Positions 6,094 through 13,317 of a stretch of 21,630 nucleotides of DNA are shown in pieces. The notes under the pieces were generated by a model. It made no database searches. It worked only from the letters and a program-made list of their open reading frames with translations, and was not told the DNA's origin. The stretch is from an uncultured Actinomycetes bacterium (GTDB taxonomy: Bacteria > Actinomycetota > Acidimicrobiia > IMCC26256 > PALSA-555). A program made the position numbers and the translations under genes. The stretch spans positions 1 through 21,630 of the forward strand of contig CALEYV010000167.1 in assembly GCA_937927875.1 (NCBI GenBank), written 5' to 3'. How positions within the stretch are numbered: position 1 is the stretch's first letter; the number at the start of each line of letters is the position of its first letter.

Positions 6094-7094
6094 GCCGTCG
6101 CCCCCGACGGGCCCTGGCGACGGCACTCGGCCTGACCGCGGCGTTGATCGTCGCCGCTTCGCCCCCCGGCGCGGCGGCGAGCAGCAGGGCCGCGGGGCCA
6201 TCGGCGGCCCCGTCCACGATCCACGTGCCCGACGATGCGCCGAGCATCCAGGCCGCGGTCGATCGCGCCTCCCCCGGGACGCTCGTGCTCGTCGCCCCCG
6301 GCGTCTACCGCCAGACGGTGCTCGTCACGCACCCTGACGTCGTGATCCGAGGCCTCGACCGGAACCGCACCATCCTCGACGGCGGCTTCCGCCTCCGTGA
6401 CGGCATCGCGGTCGTCGCCGACGGGGTCGCGGTGGAGAACCTCACCGCCCGCGACTACCTCGGCAACGGCTTCGTCTGGCGGGGCGTCGACGGCTACCGG
6501 GGCTCGTACCTCACCGCCTCCCGCATGGGTCAGTACGGCCTGTTCGCGTCGCGTTCGCAGCACGGCCAGCTCGACCATTCCTACGCCTCCGGCGCCGTCG
6601 AGGCCGGCGTGTACGTCGGCGCCTGCAACCCGTGCCACGCGCTCGTCACCGACGACGTCGCCGAGCACAACGCGGTGGGCTTCCTCGCCACCAACGCCAG
6701 CGGTGATGTGCTGGTCGCTCGCTCCCGGTGGCGGCGCAACCGGATCGGGATCGCCGCCACCAGCTCCGACCTCGAGCCGATGCCGCCCCAAGACGGCCTG
6801 GTGATCGCCGGGAACGAGGTGACCGGCGGCCGCCCCGCCGACGCGCCGCGGCGGCGGCGGCGCCTTCACGGACGGCGGCGGGGGCGGTTCCTCGTTCCTC
6901 ACCAGCAGCGCCACCCTCCTCTCGGCGGCGGCGAACCACACCGGCACCGGCTCGGTGACGATCGCCTACGACCCGGCCACCGACTCCTGCCCGCTCGTCG
7001 TCGCGCCTCGCTTCACGGGTTGACTCGGCCCGAGCCCGCGCGGCTCGGACGGCGCGCTGACCTCGGAGCCGCAGCCACCCTCGATCACCCGTGA
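6090..7094 (+). CDS. Secreted right-handed beta-helix protein, 3' end disrupted
   Basis: The GTG at 6090 overlaps the acyl-CoA synthetase stop. The first 30 or so residues are a signal peptide (VSRRPRRALATALGLTAALI, then an AASPPGAAAS cleavage zone). Next comes the classic parallel beta-helix opening, IHVPDDAPSIQAAVDRASPG and then LVLVAPGVYRQTVLVTHPDVVIRG, with repeated turns to NEVTGGRPADAP at about 6848. Such NosD/pectate-lyase-like folds are extracellular and often bind or cut polysaccharide; no activity can be assigned. From about 6848 to the formal stop at 7094 the frame turns into Arg/Pro/His-rich sequence with many codons ending in A or T (about 17 of 59). The coding signal moves to the next frame, so the gene is probably broken or fused. 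The formal stop does overlap the following GTG, so a gene caller would keep this frame. Confidence 0.6.
   Translation: MSRRPRRALATALGLTAALIVAASPPGAAASSRAAGPSAAPSTIHVPDDAPSIQAAVDRASPGTLVLVAPGVYRQTVLVTHPDVVIRGLDRNRTILDGGFRLRDGIAVVADGVAVENLTARDYLGNGFVWRGVDGYRGSYLTASRMGQYGLFASRSQHGQLDHSYASGAVEAGVYVGACNPCHALVTDDVAEHNAVGFLATNASGDVLVARSRWRRNRIGIAATSSDLEPMPPQDGLVIAGNEVTGGRPADAPRRRRRLHGRRRGRFLVPHQQRHPPLGGGEPHRHRLGDDRLRPGHRLLPARRRASLHGLTRPEPARLGRRADLGAAATLDHP
6850..7023 (+). pseudogene. 3' fragment of a glycine-rich protein, in a different frame
   Basis: In the frame one base after that of the beta-helix gene, the DNA reads GGGGAFTDGGGGGSSFL, a linker, NHTGTGSVTIAYDPATDSC, and ends PRFTG at a TGA (7021-7023). 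This matches the C-terminal end of secreted glycine-rich domain proteins: glycine runs, SSF, then a closing strand G-x-G-x-V-T-I-x-Y. Nearly every codon ends in G or C (about 57 of 60), unlike the overlapping frame. It has no start of its own; it is fused at a CGG/CCG-rich stretch to the beta-helix gene upstream. A stem-loop follows six bases after the stop, as expected for a true gene end. It could be a deletion junction, a one-base frameshift in a natural fusion, or an assembly error. Confidence 0.6.
7030..7048 (+). terminator. Stem-loop after the glycine-rich frame
   Basis: CCGAGCC at 7030-7036 and GGCTCGG at 7042-7048 form a perfect seven-base stem with a five-base loop, starting six bases after the TGA of the glycine-rich frame. 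No T-run follows. Its position supports 7023 as the original gene end. Confidence 0.45.
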
Positions 7095-7873
7095 CGGCCA
7101 CGCTCTACGGCGGCCTCCTCGCTGACCTCGAGGCCGAGGAGGCGGCACTCGACCGCGTCGTCGCCGACCTCGCCGATGCCGACTGGACGGCTGCCACGCC
7201 GGCCGCGGGCTGGGACGTGCGCGATTCGATCGCCCACCTCGCCTTCAGCGAGGACCTGGCGCGGGCGACGCTCGACGACCCCGACGAGTTCGGGAAGGCC
7301 CGGGACGCGCTGGTCGAAGCCGGTGCGGCGGCGCTCGTCGGCGCGGGCCGCACGATGCCCGGGCCCTCGGTGCTCGACTGGTGGCGGGGCTCGCGCGCGG
7401 CGGTCCTGGACGGGCTCCGGGAGCTCGACGGGCGTGACCGCCTGCTCTGGTTCGCGGGCCCGATGTCGGCCATGTCCTTCGCCACCGCGCGGCTGATGGA
7501 GACGTGGGCCCACGGCCAGGACGTGCGCGACGCCCTCGATCGCCCGCCGTCCGTGTCCGGCCGGCTGCGACACGTTGCCGACCTGGGCGTGCGGTCCCGT
7601 CCCTTCGCCTACCTGGCGCGCGGGCGGCCGGCTCCCGACGCGCCCGTGCGCGTCGAGCTGACCGGTCCCGACGGCGACGCCTGGACCTGGGGCGACGCCA
7701 CCGTCGACGTCGTCGCCGGCCCCGCGCTCGACTTCTGCCTCGTCGTCACCCAGCGTCGGAACCCGGCCGACACCGCGCTGGAGGTCACAGGCGCGGCGGC
7801 CGCCGAGTGGATCGGCATCGCCCAGGCGTTCGCGGGTCCGGCCACCGACCACCGGCCGCCTCGCCCGGGCTGA
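7091..7873 (+). CDS. TIGR03084-type DinB/MDMPI-fold metal-binding protein
   Basis: A 260-residue soluble protein of the actinobacterial TIGR03084 family, related to mycothiol-dependent maleylpyruvate isomerase. The N-terminal DinB-like four-helix bundle carries a likely metal triad: His49 in DSIAHLAF, then Glu137 and His141 in METWAHGQDV. The second half (about residues 155-255) resembles the small C-terminal domain of the family, with GPDGDAWTWGD and FCLVVTQRRNPADTAL. By analogy it may be a thiol-dependent (mycothiol) transferase or isomerase, but the reaction is unknown. GTG at 7091 gives the family-typical start MTATLYGGLLADLEAEE. It ends three bases from the convergent acyl-CoA dehydrogenase stop. 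In other actinobacteria such genes often sit among acyl-CoA metabolism genes, which fits here. Confidence 0.85.
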   Translation: MTATLYGGLLADLEAEEAALDRVVADLADADWTAATPAAGWDVRDSIAHLAFSEDLARATLDDPDEFGKARDALVEAGAAALVGAGRTMPGPSVLDWWRGSRAAVLDGLRELDGRDRLLWFAGPMSAMSFATARLMETWAHGQDVRDALDRPPSVSGRLRHVADLGVRSRPFAYLARGRPAPDAPVRVELTGPDGDAWTWGDATVDVVAGPALDFCLVVTQRRNPADTALEVTGAAAAEWIGIAQAFAGPATDHRPPRPG

Positions 7874-7876
7874 GCG

Positions 7877-9067
7877 TCAGCGGGGCACGTCCTTCCACGG
7901 CACGTCGGTGTCGACGCGCGGCTCGGCGGGGAGGCCGAGCACCCGCTCGCCGACGATGTTGCGCTGGATCTCGTCCGTCCCGCCCCGGATCGACACCGAC
8001 GGCGCCGTCAGGAACAGGGTGCGCCACTCGTCGGCCGTCGGGTCGTCGCCCGCCACGCCGCCCGGTCCGAGCAGCGCCATCGCCGTGTCGGCGGCGGCCT
8101 TGAAGGTGGCGCTGCCGGCCAGCTTGCCGCCCGACCCCTCGGGCCCCGGCGTGCGGCCGGCCTCGGCGCGGGCCCGGGCGCGGGCCCGCGTCAACCGGGC
8201 CGCCTCGGCCATCACGTGGGCCCTGACCACACGGTCGCGCGCGGTGGCGTCGTCACCCCGCCCGCGCGCACGGGCCAGCGCGGCCAACCGCGCCGTCGAC
8301 ACCCCGGTGCCACCGCCGACGGCCCCGAGCGCGCCCCGCTCGTTCGCGAGCGCGGTCCGGGCCACCCGCCAGCCGTCCCCGGTGGCGCCGATGCGGTCGG
8401 CGTCCGCGACCGGGGCCCCGTCGAGGAACACCTCGCTGAAGTGGGCGTCGCCGTTCATCTGCCGCAGCGGCCGCACCTCGACGCCGGGCGCGTGCATGTC
8501 GAGCGCGAAGGCGGTGACGCCCGAGTGCTTCGGGACGTCGGGGTCGGTGCGCGCGAGCAGGAAGCCGAGCTCGGCGTAGACGGCGCGGCTGCTCCAGACC
8601 TTCTGACCCGTGACCCGCCACGAGTCGCCGTCGCGCTCCGCGCGCGCCCCGAGGGTGGCCAGGTCGGAGCCGGCACCGGGCTCGGAGAACAGCTGGCACC
8701 AGATCACCGAGCCGTCTGCGATGGCGGGGAGCCACCGCTGGCGCTGCTCGGGCGTCGCGATCGCGAGCAGGGTGGGCCCGACGACGTGCAAGCCGACGAG
8801 GTAGGGATAGAGGTCGGGGATGTCGTAGTCGGTCAGGACCCCGCCGATGACGGCAGCCTCCTCGACGCTGCCGGCCCGGCCCCCCGCCTCGACGGGCCAG
8901 GTCGGTACCGCCCAGCCGCCCGGCGCGAGCGCGGCGAGGAAGCGCCGGCCCGGCTCGACGTCGTCGTTGCCCGCTCCGAGCACGGTCGCCGGCCGGTCGG
9001 GTCGGCGACGGGCGAGAACGGCATCGAACGCGGCCCGGGCCTCGCCCCGGAGCGCGTCGTCACTCAC
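7877..9067 (-). CDS. Acyl-CoA dehydrogenase family protein
   Basis: A 396-residue FAD enzyme that introduces the alpha-beta double bond in acyl-CoA. Visible motifs are WCQLFSEPGAGSDLA at residues 123-137, KVWSS at 156-160 (FAD contacts), and RGGTDEIQRNIVGERVLGLP at 361-380. The position of the usual catalytic Glu of medium-chain enzymes (the E in YEGT) is Gly362. Glu243 in ANERG is a candidate substitute, as in actinobacterial FadE proteins that place the base on a different helix. Some FadE proteins of this type need a second FadE subunit; none lies next door. The GTG start at 9067 is preceded by a TAGGAT box at leaderless distance. The SDR gene lies just upstream on the same strand, which suggests fatty acid or steroid catabolism. 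Confidence 0.92.
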   Translation of the reverse strand: MSDDALRGEARAAFDAVLARRRPDRPATVLGAGNDDVEPGRRFLAALAPGGWAVPTWPVEAGGRAGSVEEAAVIGGVLTDYDIPDLYPYLVGLHVVGPTLLAIATPEQRQRWLPAIADGSVIWCQLFSEPGAGSDLATLGARAERDGDSWRVTGQKVWSSRAVYAELGFLLARTDPDVPKHSGVTAFALDMHAPGVEVRPLRQMNGDAHFSEVFLDGAPVADADRIGATGDGWRVARTALANERGALGAVGGGTGVSTARLAALARARGRGDDATARDRVVRAHVMAEAARLTRARARARAEAGRTPGPEGSGGKLAGSATFKAAADTAMALLGPGGVAGDDPTADEWRTLFLTAPSVSIRGGTDEIQRNIVGERVLGLPAEPRVDTDVPWKDVPR

Positions 9068-9073
9068 GCCGCG

Positions 9074-9079
9074 ATCCTA
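9074..9079 (-). promoter_or_regulatory. Putative -10 box (TAGGAT) for acyl-CoA dehydrogenase
   Basis: TAGGAT on the minus strand ends six bases before the GTG at 9067, the leaderless arrangement. ATGACC at 9102-9097 is a reasonable -35 with a 17-base spacer and overlaps the stop codon of the SDR gene. Confidence 0.55.
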
Positions 9080-9098
9080 GGAATGGCAACGGTCGCGG

Positions 9099-9866
9099 TC
9101 ATTCGGGGCGGCGGCGCGGCTGCCACGGTCCGGCGGTCGCGCCACCGTCCACGAGGAACTCGGCGCCGGTGCTGAACGACGAGTCGTCGGACGCGAGGAA
9201 ACACACCAGCGCCGCCACCTCCTCGGGGCGGGCGAGCCGCCCGAGCGGGACCCCGGCGCCGACCCCCGCGGTCACGGAGCCGGGGAAGGTCTCGGCCAGC
9301 ATCGGGGTGTCGATGCCGGTCGGGTGCACCGAGTTGACGCGGACGCCGTGCGGCGCGAGCTCGAGCGCGGCGGCCTTCGTCATCCCGCGCACGGCGAACT
9401 TGCTCGCCACATAGGCGATGAGCCCGCCGAAGCCCTCGAGGCCCTGGGTGGACGACAGGTTCACGATCGAGCCCCGCCCCGACGCGATGAGCAGCGGCGC
9501 CGCCGTCCGCATGCCGAGGAACGGGCCGAGCTGGTTCACCCCGACGACCTCGAGGAACGTCTCGGGGCTGGTGTCGAGCAGGCCGCCGACGCGCAGGATG
9601 GCGGCGTTGTTGACGAGGACGTCGAGTCGGCCCTCGGTCGCCCCGATGCCGTCGATCACGCGCTGCCAGTCCTCGGCCGCGGTGACGTCGAGGTGCTCGT
9701 ACCGGGCGGCGGCCCCGAGCTCGGCCGCGACGGCGGTCCCGAGCTCGTCCCGGACGTCGGCGAGCACGACCCGCGCCCCCTGGTCGGTGAGCCGGCGGGC
9801 GGTGGCCTCGCCGACGCCGCGCGCGGCGCCGGTCACCAGCGCGACCGCGCCTTCGAGGCCGCTCAC
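9099..9866 (-). CDS. Short-chain dehydrogenase/reductase, NAD-type
   Basis: A 255-residue classical SDR oxidoreductase. It shows the cofactor motif TGAARGVG at residues 12-19 and Asp37 after the second strand (VVLADVRD), which favours NAD(H). NNAA follows at about 86-89, with catalytic Asn111, Ser139 in VNLSSTQG, and Tyr152/Lys156 in AYVASK. Its overall pattern is like the 3alpha/20beta- and 3beta/17beta-hydroxysteroid dehydrogenase group, so a sterol, hydroxyacyl or other secondary alcohol substrate is plausible but unproven. GTG at 9866 is the start; its GTGA overlaps the TGA of the ABC permease, so it is translationally coupled to a transporter gene. The open frame extends upstream to 11024 only as shadow of the permease. 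The acyl-CoA dehydrogenase starts 31 bases further on. Confidence 0.9.
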   Translation of the reverse strand: MSGLEGAVALVTGAARGVGEATARRLTDQGARVVLADVRDELGTAVAAELGAAARYEHLDVTAAEDWQRVIDGIGATEGRLDVLVNNAAILRVGGLLDTSPETFLEVVGVNQLGPFLGMRTAAPLLIASGRGSIVNLSSTQGLEGFGGLIAYVASKFAVRGMTKAAALELAPHGVRVNSVHPTGIDTPMLAETFPGSVTAGVGAGVPLGRLARPEEVAALVCFLASDDSSFSTGAEFLVDGGATAGPWQPRRRPE

Positions 9867-12493
9867 TCGGTGCCGATGGCCTGGAGCACGTCGAGGTGCG
9901 CGGCCCGCCGGGCGGGGAGCCACCCGGCGAGCAGCCCGGCAACGCCGGCGAGGATTACGAAGACCGCCAGCTGGCCGACCGGGATGGTGAGCCCGATCCC
10001 TTGGCTGTGCGCGGCCTGCACGATCGCGCCGCCGAAGCCGACGCCGATCACGAGGCCGAGCAGCGAGCCGAACACGGCCACGACCACCGCCTCGCCGCGG
10101 ACCATCCGCCGCAGTTGGACGCGCGTCATGCCGACGGCTCGCAGCAGGCCGATCTCGCGGGTCCGCTCGTAGATCGACAGGGCCAGGGTGTTCACGATCC
10201 CGATGAGGGCGATGAACACCGCGAAGGCCAGCAGCACGTAGACGAGGCCCAGGATCTGGTCGAACTGCGCCAGGTGGCTGTTCTTGAAGTCCGCCTTGTT
10301 CTGGGCGTTGACGCCGCCGAACTGCCGGGCCGCCGAACTGACGACCGCGTCCGCCTGGTGCGTCGAGACGTCGGCGGGCTTCAGCACGACGACGAAGAAG
10401 TCGAGCGTCTGAGTGAAGTGCCGCTCCCAGCCGGTGAGCGAGACCATGTAGTCGACCTGTGCCGGCAGCGCCTTGCGGTCCGTGACCACGCCCGCGACCG
10501 GGAGCTGCACCGTGCCCCCGATCGGGAACCGCATCGCCAGCGTCGTGCCCGTCGTGCAGGTGGCGTGGCCGCTCGGGCCGCACAGCGGCGAGGCGTCCTT
10601 CCAGACCAGGACGCCGCCGCGGGCGAACGCGGCGTGGTCGAAGCCCCGGACCGGGACGTCCACCACGGCCTGGAAGTCCGGGGACAGCCCCGACACTGCG
10701 TGCACCGTGCCGGCCACCTCGCCGGTGCCCTGCCGGACCTCGACCACGGTCGCCGGCTTCCGGCTGATCCGGGCGAAGCCGTCCCGAACCGCCTGCGCGA
10801 CACCGGGGCTGAAGGGCGAGAACTGCTTCGGGGACAGGATGAAGTCGGCCCTCGTCTGGTTGTCGATGGCGCTGGCGAACGACGCCTTCGCAGACGCGCC
10901 GAAGATGGCGATCAGGCTCACGAGGGCGAGCCCGATCATGAGCGCCGCCGCGGTCGAGGCGGTGCGCCGCGGGTTGCGCGTGGCGTTCTCGCGCGCCAGC
11001 AGCCCGGTGACGGAATGCAGCCACGACGCCGGCAGGGTGAGGACCTCCGCGACCGGCCGGGCGATGAGCGGGCTGAGCATCGCCACGCCGACGAACACGA
11101 CGGCCGCCGCGGCGCCGACCGTGAGGGCGGCGTTGGACCCCTGGCCGATGAGGCCGACCGCGAGCAGCGCCACGCCGACGACCGTGAAGCCGAGGCCCCA
11201 GATGTAGCGGCGGCGACCGGAGGTGGGCGCGACAGCCTGGTCCCGGATCGCGGAGATGGGCGAGACGCGCGCCGCGCGTCGGGCGGGCGCCAGCGCGGCG
11301 ACGAGGGTCACGAGGGTGCCGGCGACGAAGGCGACGATGATGGTGCGGGCCTGGACCTGCAGCGGCCCGCTCGGGAGCTTGACGCCGAACGCGCCGAGTA
11401 GTCCCCGCAGCGGGGTCACGAGCAGGATGCCGAGCCCGAGCCCCAGCAGCGACGCCACGATCCCGGTGACGAGCGCCTCGAGGGCGACCGACCCGACGAC
11501 CTGGCGCTCGGAGGCTCCGAGCGCGCGCAGCAGCCCGAGCTCCTGCACCCGCTGGGCGACGGTGATCGAGAAGGTGTTGTAGATGATGAACGCGCCGACG
11601 AACAGCGCCACGAGCGCGAAGACCAGCAGGAAGGTGTTGAAGAAGGACAGGTTGGACTTGATGTTGTTCGACTGCTCGTTGGCCGCCTGGGTGCCGGTGA
11701 TCGCCTCGTACTGGGCGCGGAGCCCCGCCCGTCGCAGCGACGCGTTCACGCGGTCACGCAGCTGGGTCTCCGAGACGCCAGCCGTCGCTCGCACATGGAG
11801 CTCGTCCCACGTCCCCTGCTGGTTCGGCGCGTTCAGCACCGCCTGGGCGGTGGCGGGTGTGAACGCGGCGAGGGTGGCGCCGGCGAGCGCGTTGTCGCTG
11901 CCGCCGAAGCGGAACACGCCGGTGAGCTGGAACCTGCGCGGTGGGGTGTTCGCGAAGGAGATCTGGACCCGGTCCCCGATCCGGAACCCGCCCGAGTCCG
12001 CGGTCGTCACGTCCAGGGCGACGTCGTCGGCGCCGGACGGCTGGGCGGCTCGGGCGCCCTTGTAGGTCGAGACCAGCTGGAGCGCATCCCCCACGTTGTC
12101 GCCCCGCGGGTACCAGGCGAGGCCGAACGCCGGGGCCTGGTTCTGGATGGCCTGGCCGTTGCGGTCCTGGACGAGCGCGAAGCGCAGCAGCGACCCGTTG
12201 GCTCGTGCGACGCCGGGCGTGCCGCGCACGACCGGCAGGACCGAGTCCGGGATCGGGGGCCGGGTGTCGTTCGAGCTCTGGTTGCGCCCACTGGCCTTGA
12301 ACGGCTGCACGGCCCGGACCACCGCGTCGACGCCGTTGTTCGCGGTCGTGAAGACGTTGTCGAAGACGCTGCCGAGGGTGTCGGTGAGGACGAGGGTGCC
12401 GGCAATGAACGCGACGCCGAGCACCACCGCGACCGACGTCAGGAGGAGCCGGAGCTTCTTCCCCAGGATCTGCTCGAGCGTGACCCGGCCCAC
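9863..12493 (-). CDS. MacB/FtsX-type ABC transporter permease
   Basis: An 876-residue membrane protein built from two FtsX-like halves. A first helix near residues 15-35 (SVAVVLGVAFIAGTLVL) is followed by a large outside MacB-type domain of about 250 residues. Three helices come next (FLLVFALVALFVGAFIIY and following), then two more around 430-490. RENATRNPRRTASTAAALM opens the second half, with a second outside domain and three final helices. A CGPSGHATC loop in the second outside domain may form a disulfide. Such permeases act as mechanotransmitters or lipoprotein/lipid/peptide exporters rather than classic channels. GTG at 12493 lies ten bases after the ATPase stop and gives a normal N terminus (MGRVTLEQILGKKLR). 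It forms an operon with the ATPase upstream and the SDR downstream; no dedicated periplasmic partner is visible. Confidence 0.92.
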   Translation of the reverse strand: MGRVTLEQILGKKLRLLLTSVAVVLGVAFIAGTLVLTDTLGSVFDNVFTTANNGVDAVVRAVQPFKASGRNQSSNDTRPPIPDSVLPVVRGTPGVARANGSLLRFALVQDRNGQAIQNQAPAFGLAWYPRGDNVGDALQLVSTYKGARAAQPSGADDVALDVTTADSGGFRIGDRVQISFANTPPRRFQLTGVFRFGGSDNALAGATLAAFTPATAQAVLNAPNQQGTWDELHVRATAGVSETQLRDRVNASLRRAGLRAQYEAITGTQAANEQSNNIKSNLSFFNTFLLVFALVALFVGAFIIYNTFSITVAQRVQELGLLRALGASERQVVGSVALEALVTGIVASLLGLGLGILLVTPLRGLLGAFGVKLPSGPLQVQARTIIVAFVAGTLVTLVAALAPARRAARVSPISAIRDQAVAPTSGRRRYIWGLGFTVVGVALLAVGLIGQGSNAALTVGAAAAVVFVGVAMLSPLIARPVAEVLTLPASWLHSVTGLLARENATRNPRRTASTAAALMIGLALVSLIAIFGASAKASFASAIDNQTRADFILSPKQFSPFSPGVAQAVRDGFARISRKPATVVEVRQGTGEVAGTVHAVSGLSPDFQAVVDVPVRGFDHAAFARGGVLVWKDASPLCGPSGHATCTTGTTLAMRFPIGGTVQLPVAGVVTDRKALPAQVDYMVSLTGWERHFTQTLDFFVVVLKPADVSTHQADAVVSSAARQFGGVNAQNKADFKNSHLAQFDQILGLVYVLLAFAVFIALIGIVNTLALSIYERTREIGLLRAVGMTRVQLRRMVRGEAVVVAVFGSLLGLVIGVGFGGAIVQAAHSQGIGLTIPVGQLAVFVILAGVAGLLAGWLPARRAAHLDVLQAIGTE

Positions 12494-12503
12494 GGCGCGC
12501 CTG

Positions 12504-13256
12504 TCACGCGCCGAGCCGCTTCATGCGGTCGAGCACGGTCGCCTCGGTCGGGCCGACCAGCTCGTCCACCGTCCTCCCGTCGGCGAGGAACACGACCCGG
12601 TCCGCGTACGCGGCCGCGTTGGGGTCGTGGGTGACCATGACGATCGTCTGGCCGAACTCGTTGACGGCGTGGCGCATGAACTGGAGGATCTCGGTGCTGG
12701 CCTTCGAGTCCAGGTTGCCGGTGGGCTCGTCGGCGAAGATGACCTCGGGCCGGCTGAGCAGCGCTCGGGCCACCGCCACCCGTTGCTGCTGGCCGCCCGA
12801 CAGCTGGTTGGGTCGGTGCGACAGGCGGTCGCGCAGCCGGACGGTGTCGATGATCGTGTCGAGCCAGGCCGGGTCGGGCTTGTGGCGGGCCAGCTCCATC
12901 GGGAGCGTGATGTTCTCCAGCGCGTTCAGGGTCGGGATCAGGTTGTAGGACTGGAAGACGAACCCGATGTCGTTGCGGCGGACCAACGTGAGCTGCTTCT
13001 CGGAGGCGGCGCTGATCTCGAAGTCGCCGAGGAAGATCCGTCCCGATGTGACCCGGTCGAGGCCGGCGAGGCAGTGCAGCAGCGTCGACTTGCCCGATCC
13101 CGACGGCCCCATGATCGCGGTGTACCGGCGGCGCTCGAAGTTGACGCTGACGTGGTCGAGCGCGCGCACCGCGGCCTCGCCGGAGCCGTACACCTTCGAG
13201 GCGTCCACGGCGCGTGCCGCGTAGGCGACCTGCGTCGGCGGGCGGGTCGTGGTCAC
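12504..13256 (-). CDS. ABC transporter ATP-binding protein (MacB/LolD type)
   Basis: A 250-residue cytosolic ATPase that pairs with the permease encoded just downstream. Walker A GPSGSGKST is at residues 50-58, the Q-loop FQSYNLIP at 101-108, and the signature LSGGQQQRVAVARAL at 152-166. Walker B VIFADEPTGNLD at 172-183 and the switch His in VMVTHD at about 210 complete the set. EPTGNLDSKAS is typical of the LolD/MacB/FtsE class. GTG at 13256 is preferred over the GTG at 13295 because an AGGGAG Shine-Dalgarno sequence lies five bases before it and the upstream part is low-complexity. A TAGGGT box at 13299-13294 could supply the promoter. Substrate unknown. Confidence 0.93.
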   Translation of the reverse strand: MTTTRPPTQVAYAARAVDASKVYGSGEAAVRALDHVSVNFERRRYTAIMGPSGSGKSTLLHCLAGLDRVTSGRIFLGDFEISAASEKQLTLVRRNDIGFVFQSYNLIPTLNALENITLPMELARHKPDPAWLDTIIDTVRLRDRLSHRPNQLSGGQQQRVAVARALLSRPEVIFADEPTGNLDSKASTEILQFMRHAVNEFGQTIVMVTHDPNAAAYADRVVFLADGRTVDELVGPTEATVLDRMKRLGA

Positions 13257-13261
13257 CGCGT

Positions 13262-13267
13262 CTCCCT
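13262..13267 (-). promoter_or_regulatory. Ribosome binding site (AGGGAG) of the ABC ATPase gene
   Basis: AGGGAG on the minus strand ends five bases before the GTG at 13256 and decides between two possible GTG starts. It is the second clear Shine-Dalgarno sequence in the window. Confidence 0.55.
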
Positions 13268-13293
13268 GCGTTCCCTGCCTGGCGGCTCCGCGC

Positions 13294-13299
13294 ACCCTA
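13294..13299 (-). promoter_or_regulatory. Possible -10 box (TAGGGT) for the ABC exporter operon
   Basis: TAGGGT would start an mRNA near 13287 and leave a leader of about 30 bases containing the AGGGAG site. No clear -35 box is seen; any would overlap the end of lgt. Confidence 0.3.
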
Positions 13300-13317
13300 G
13301 ATGACGCCGGGCGACAT

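Noticed and set aside
4465..6201. A 578-codon open frame on the minus strand opposite the acyl-CoA synthetase
   Set aside because: It is antisense to a gene with every expected ANL motif. Its product is Arg/Gly/Val/His-rich with no recognisable domain, which is usual for shadow frames in very GC-rich DNA.
6846..6861. CGG-type run as a microsatellite or regulatory repeat
   Set aside because: Only about four or five imperfect triplets are present, not enough to call a repeat element. It matters only as the probable site of the frame switch.
9867..11024. Extended SDR frame into the permease region
   Set aside because: The extension is out-of-frame shadow of the permease gene; the SDR proper begins at the overlapping GTG at 9866.
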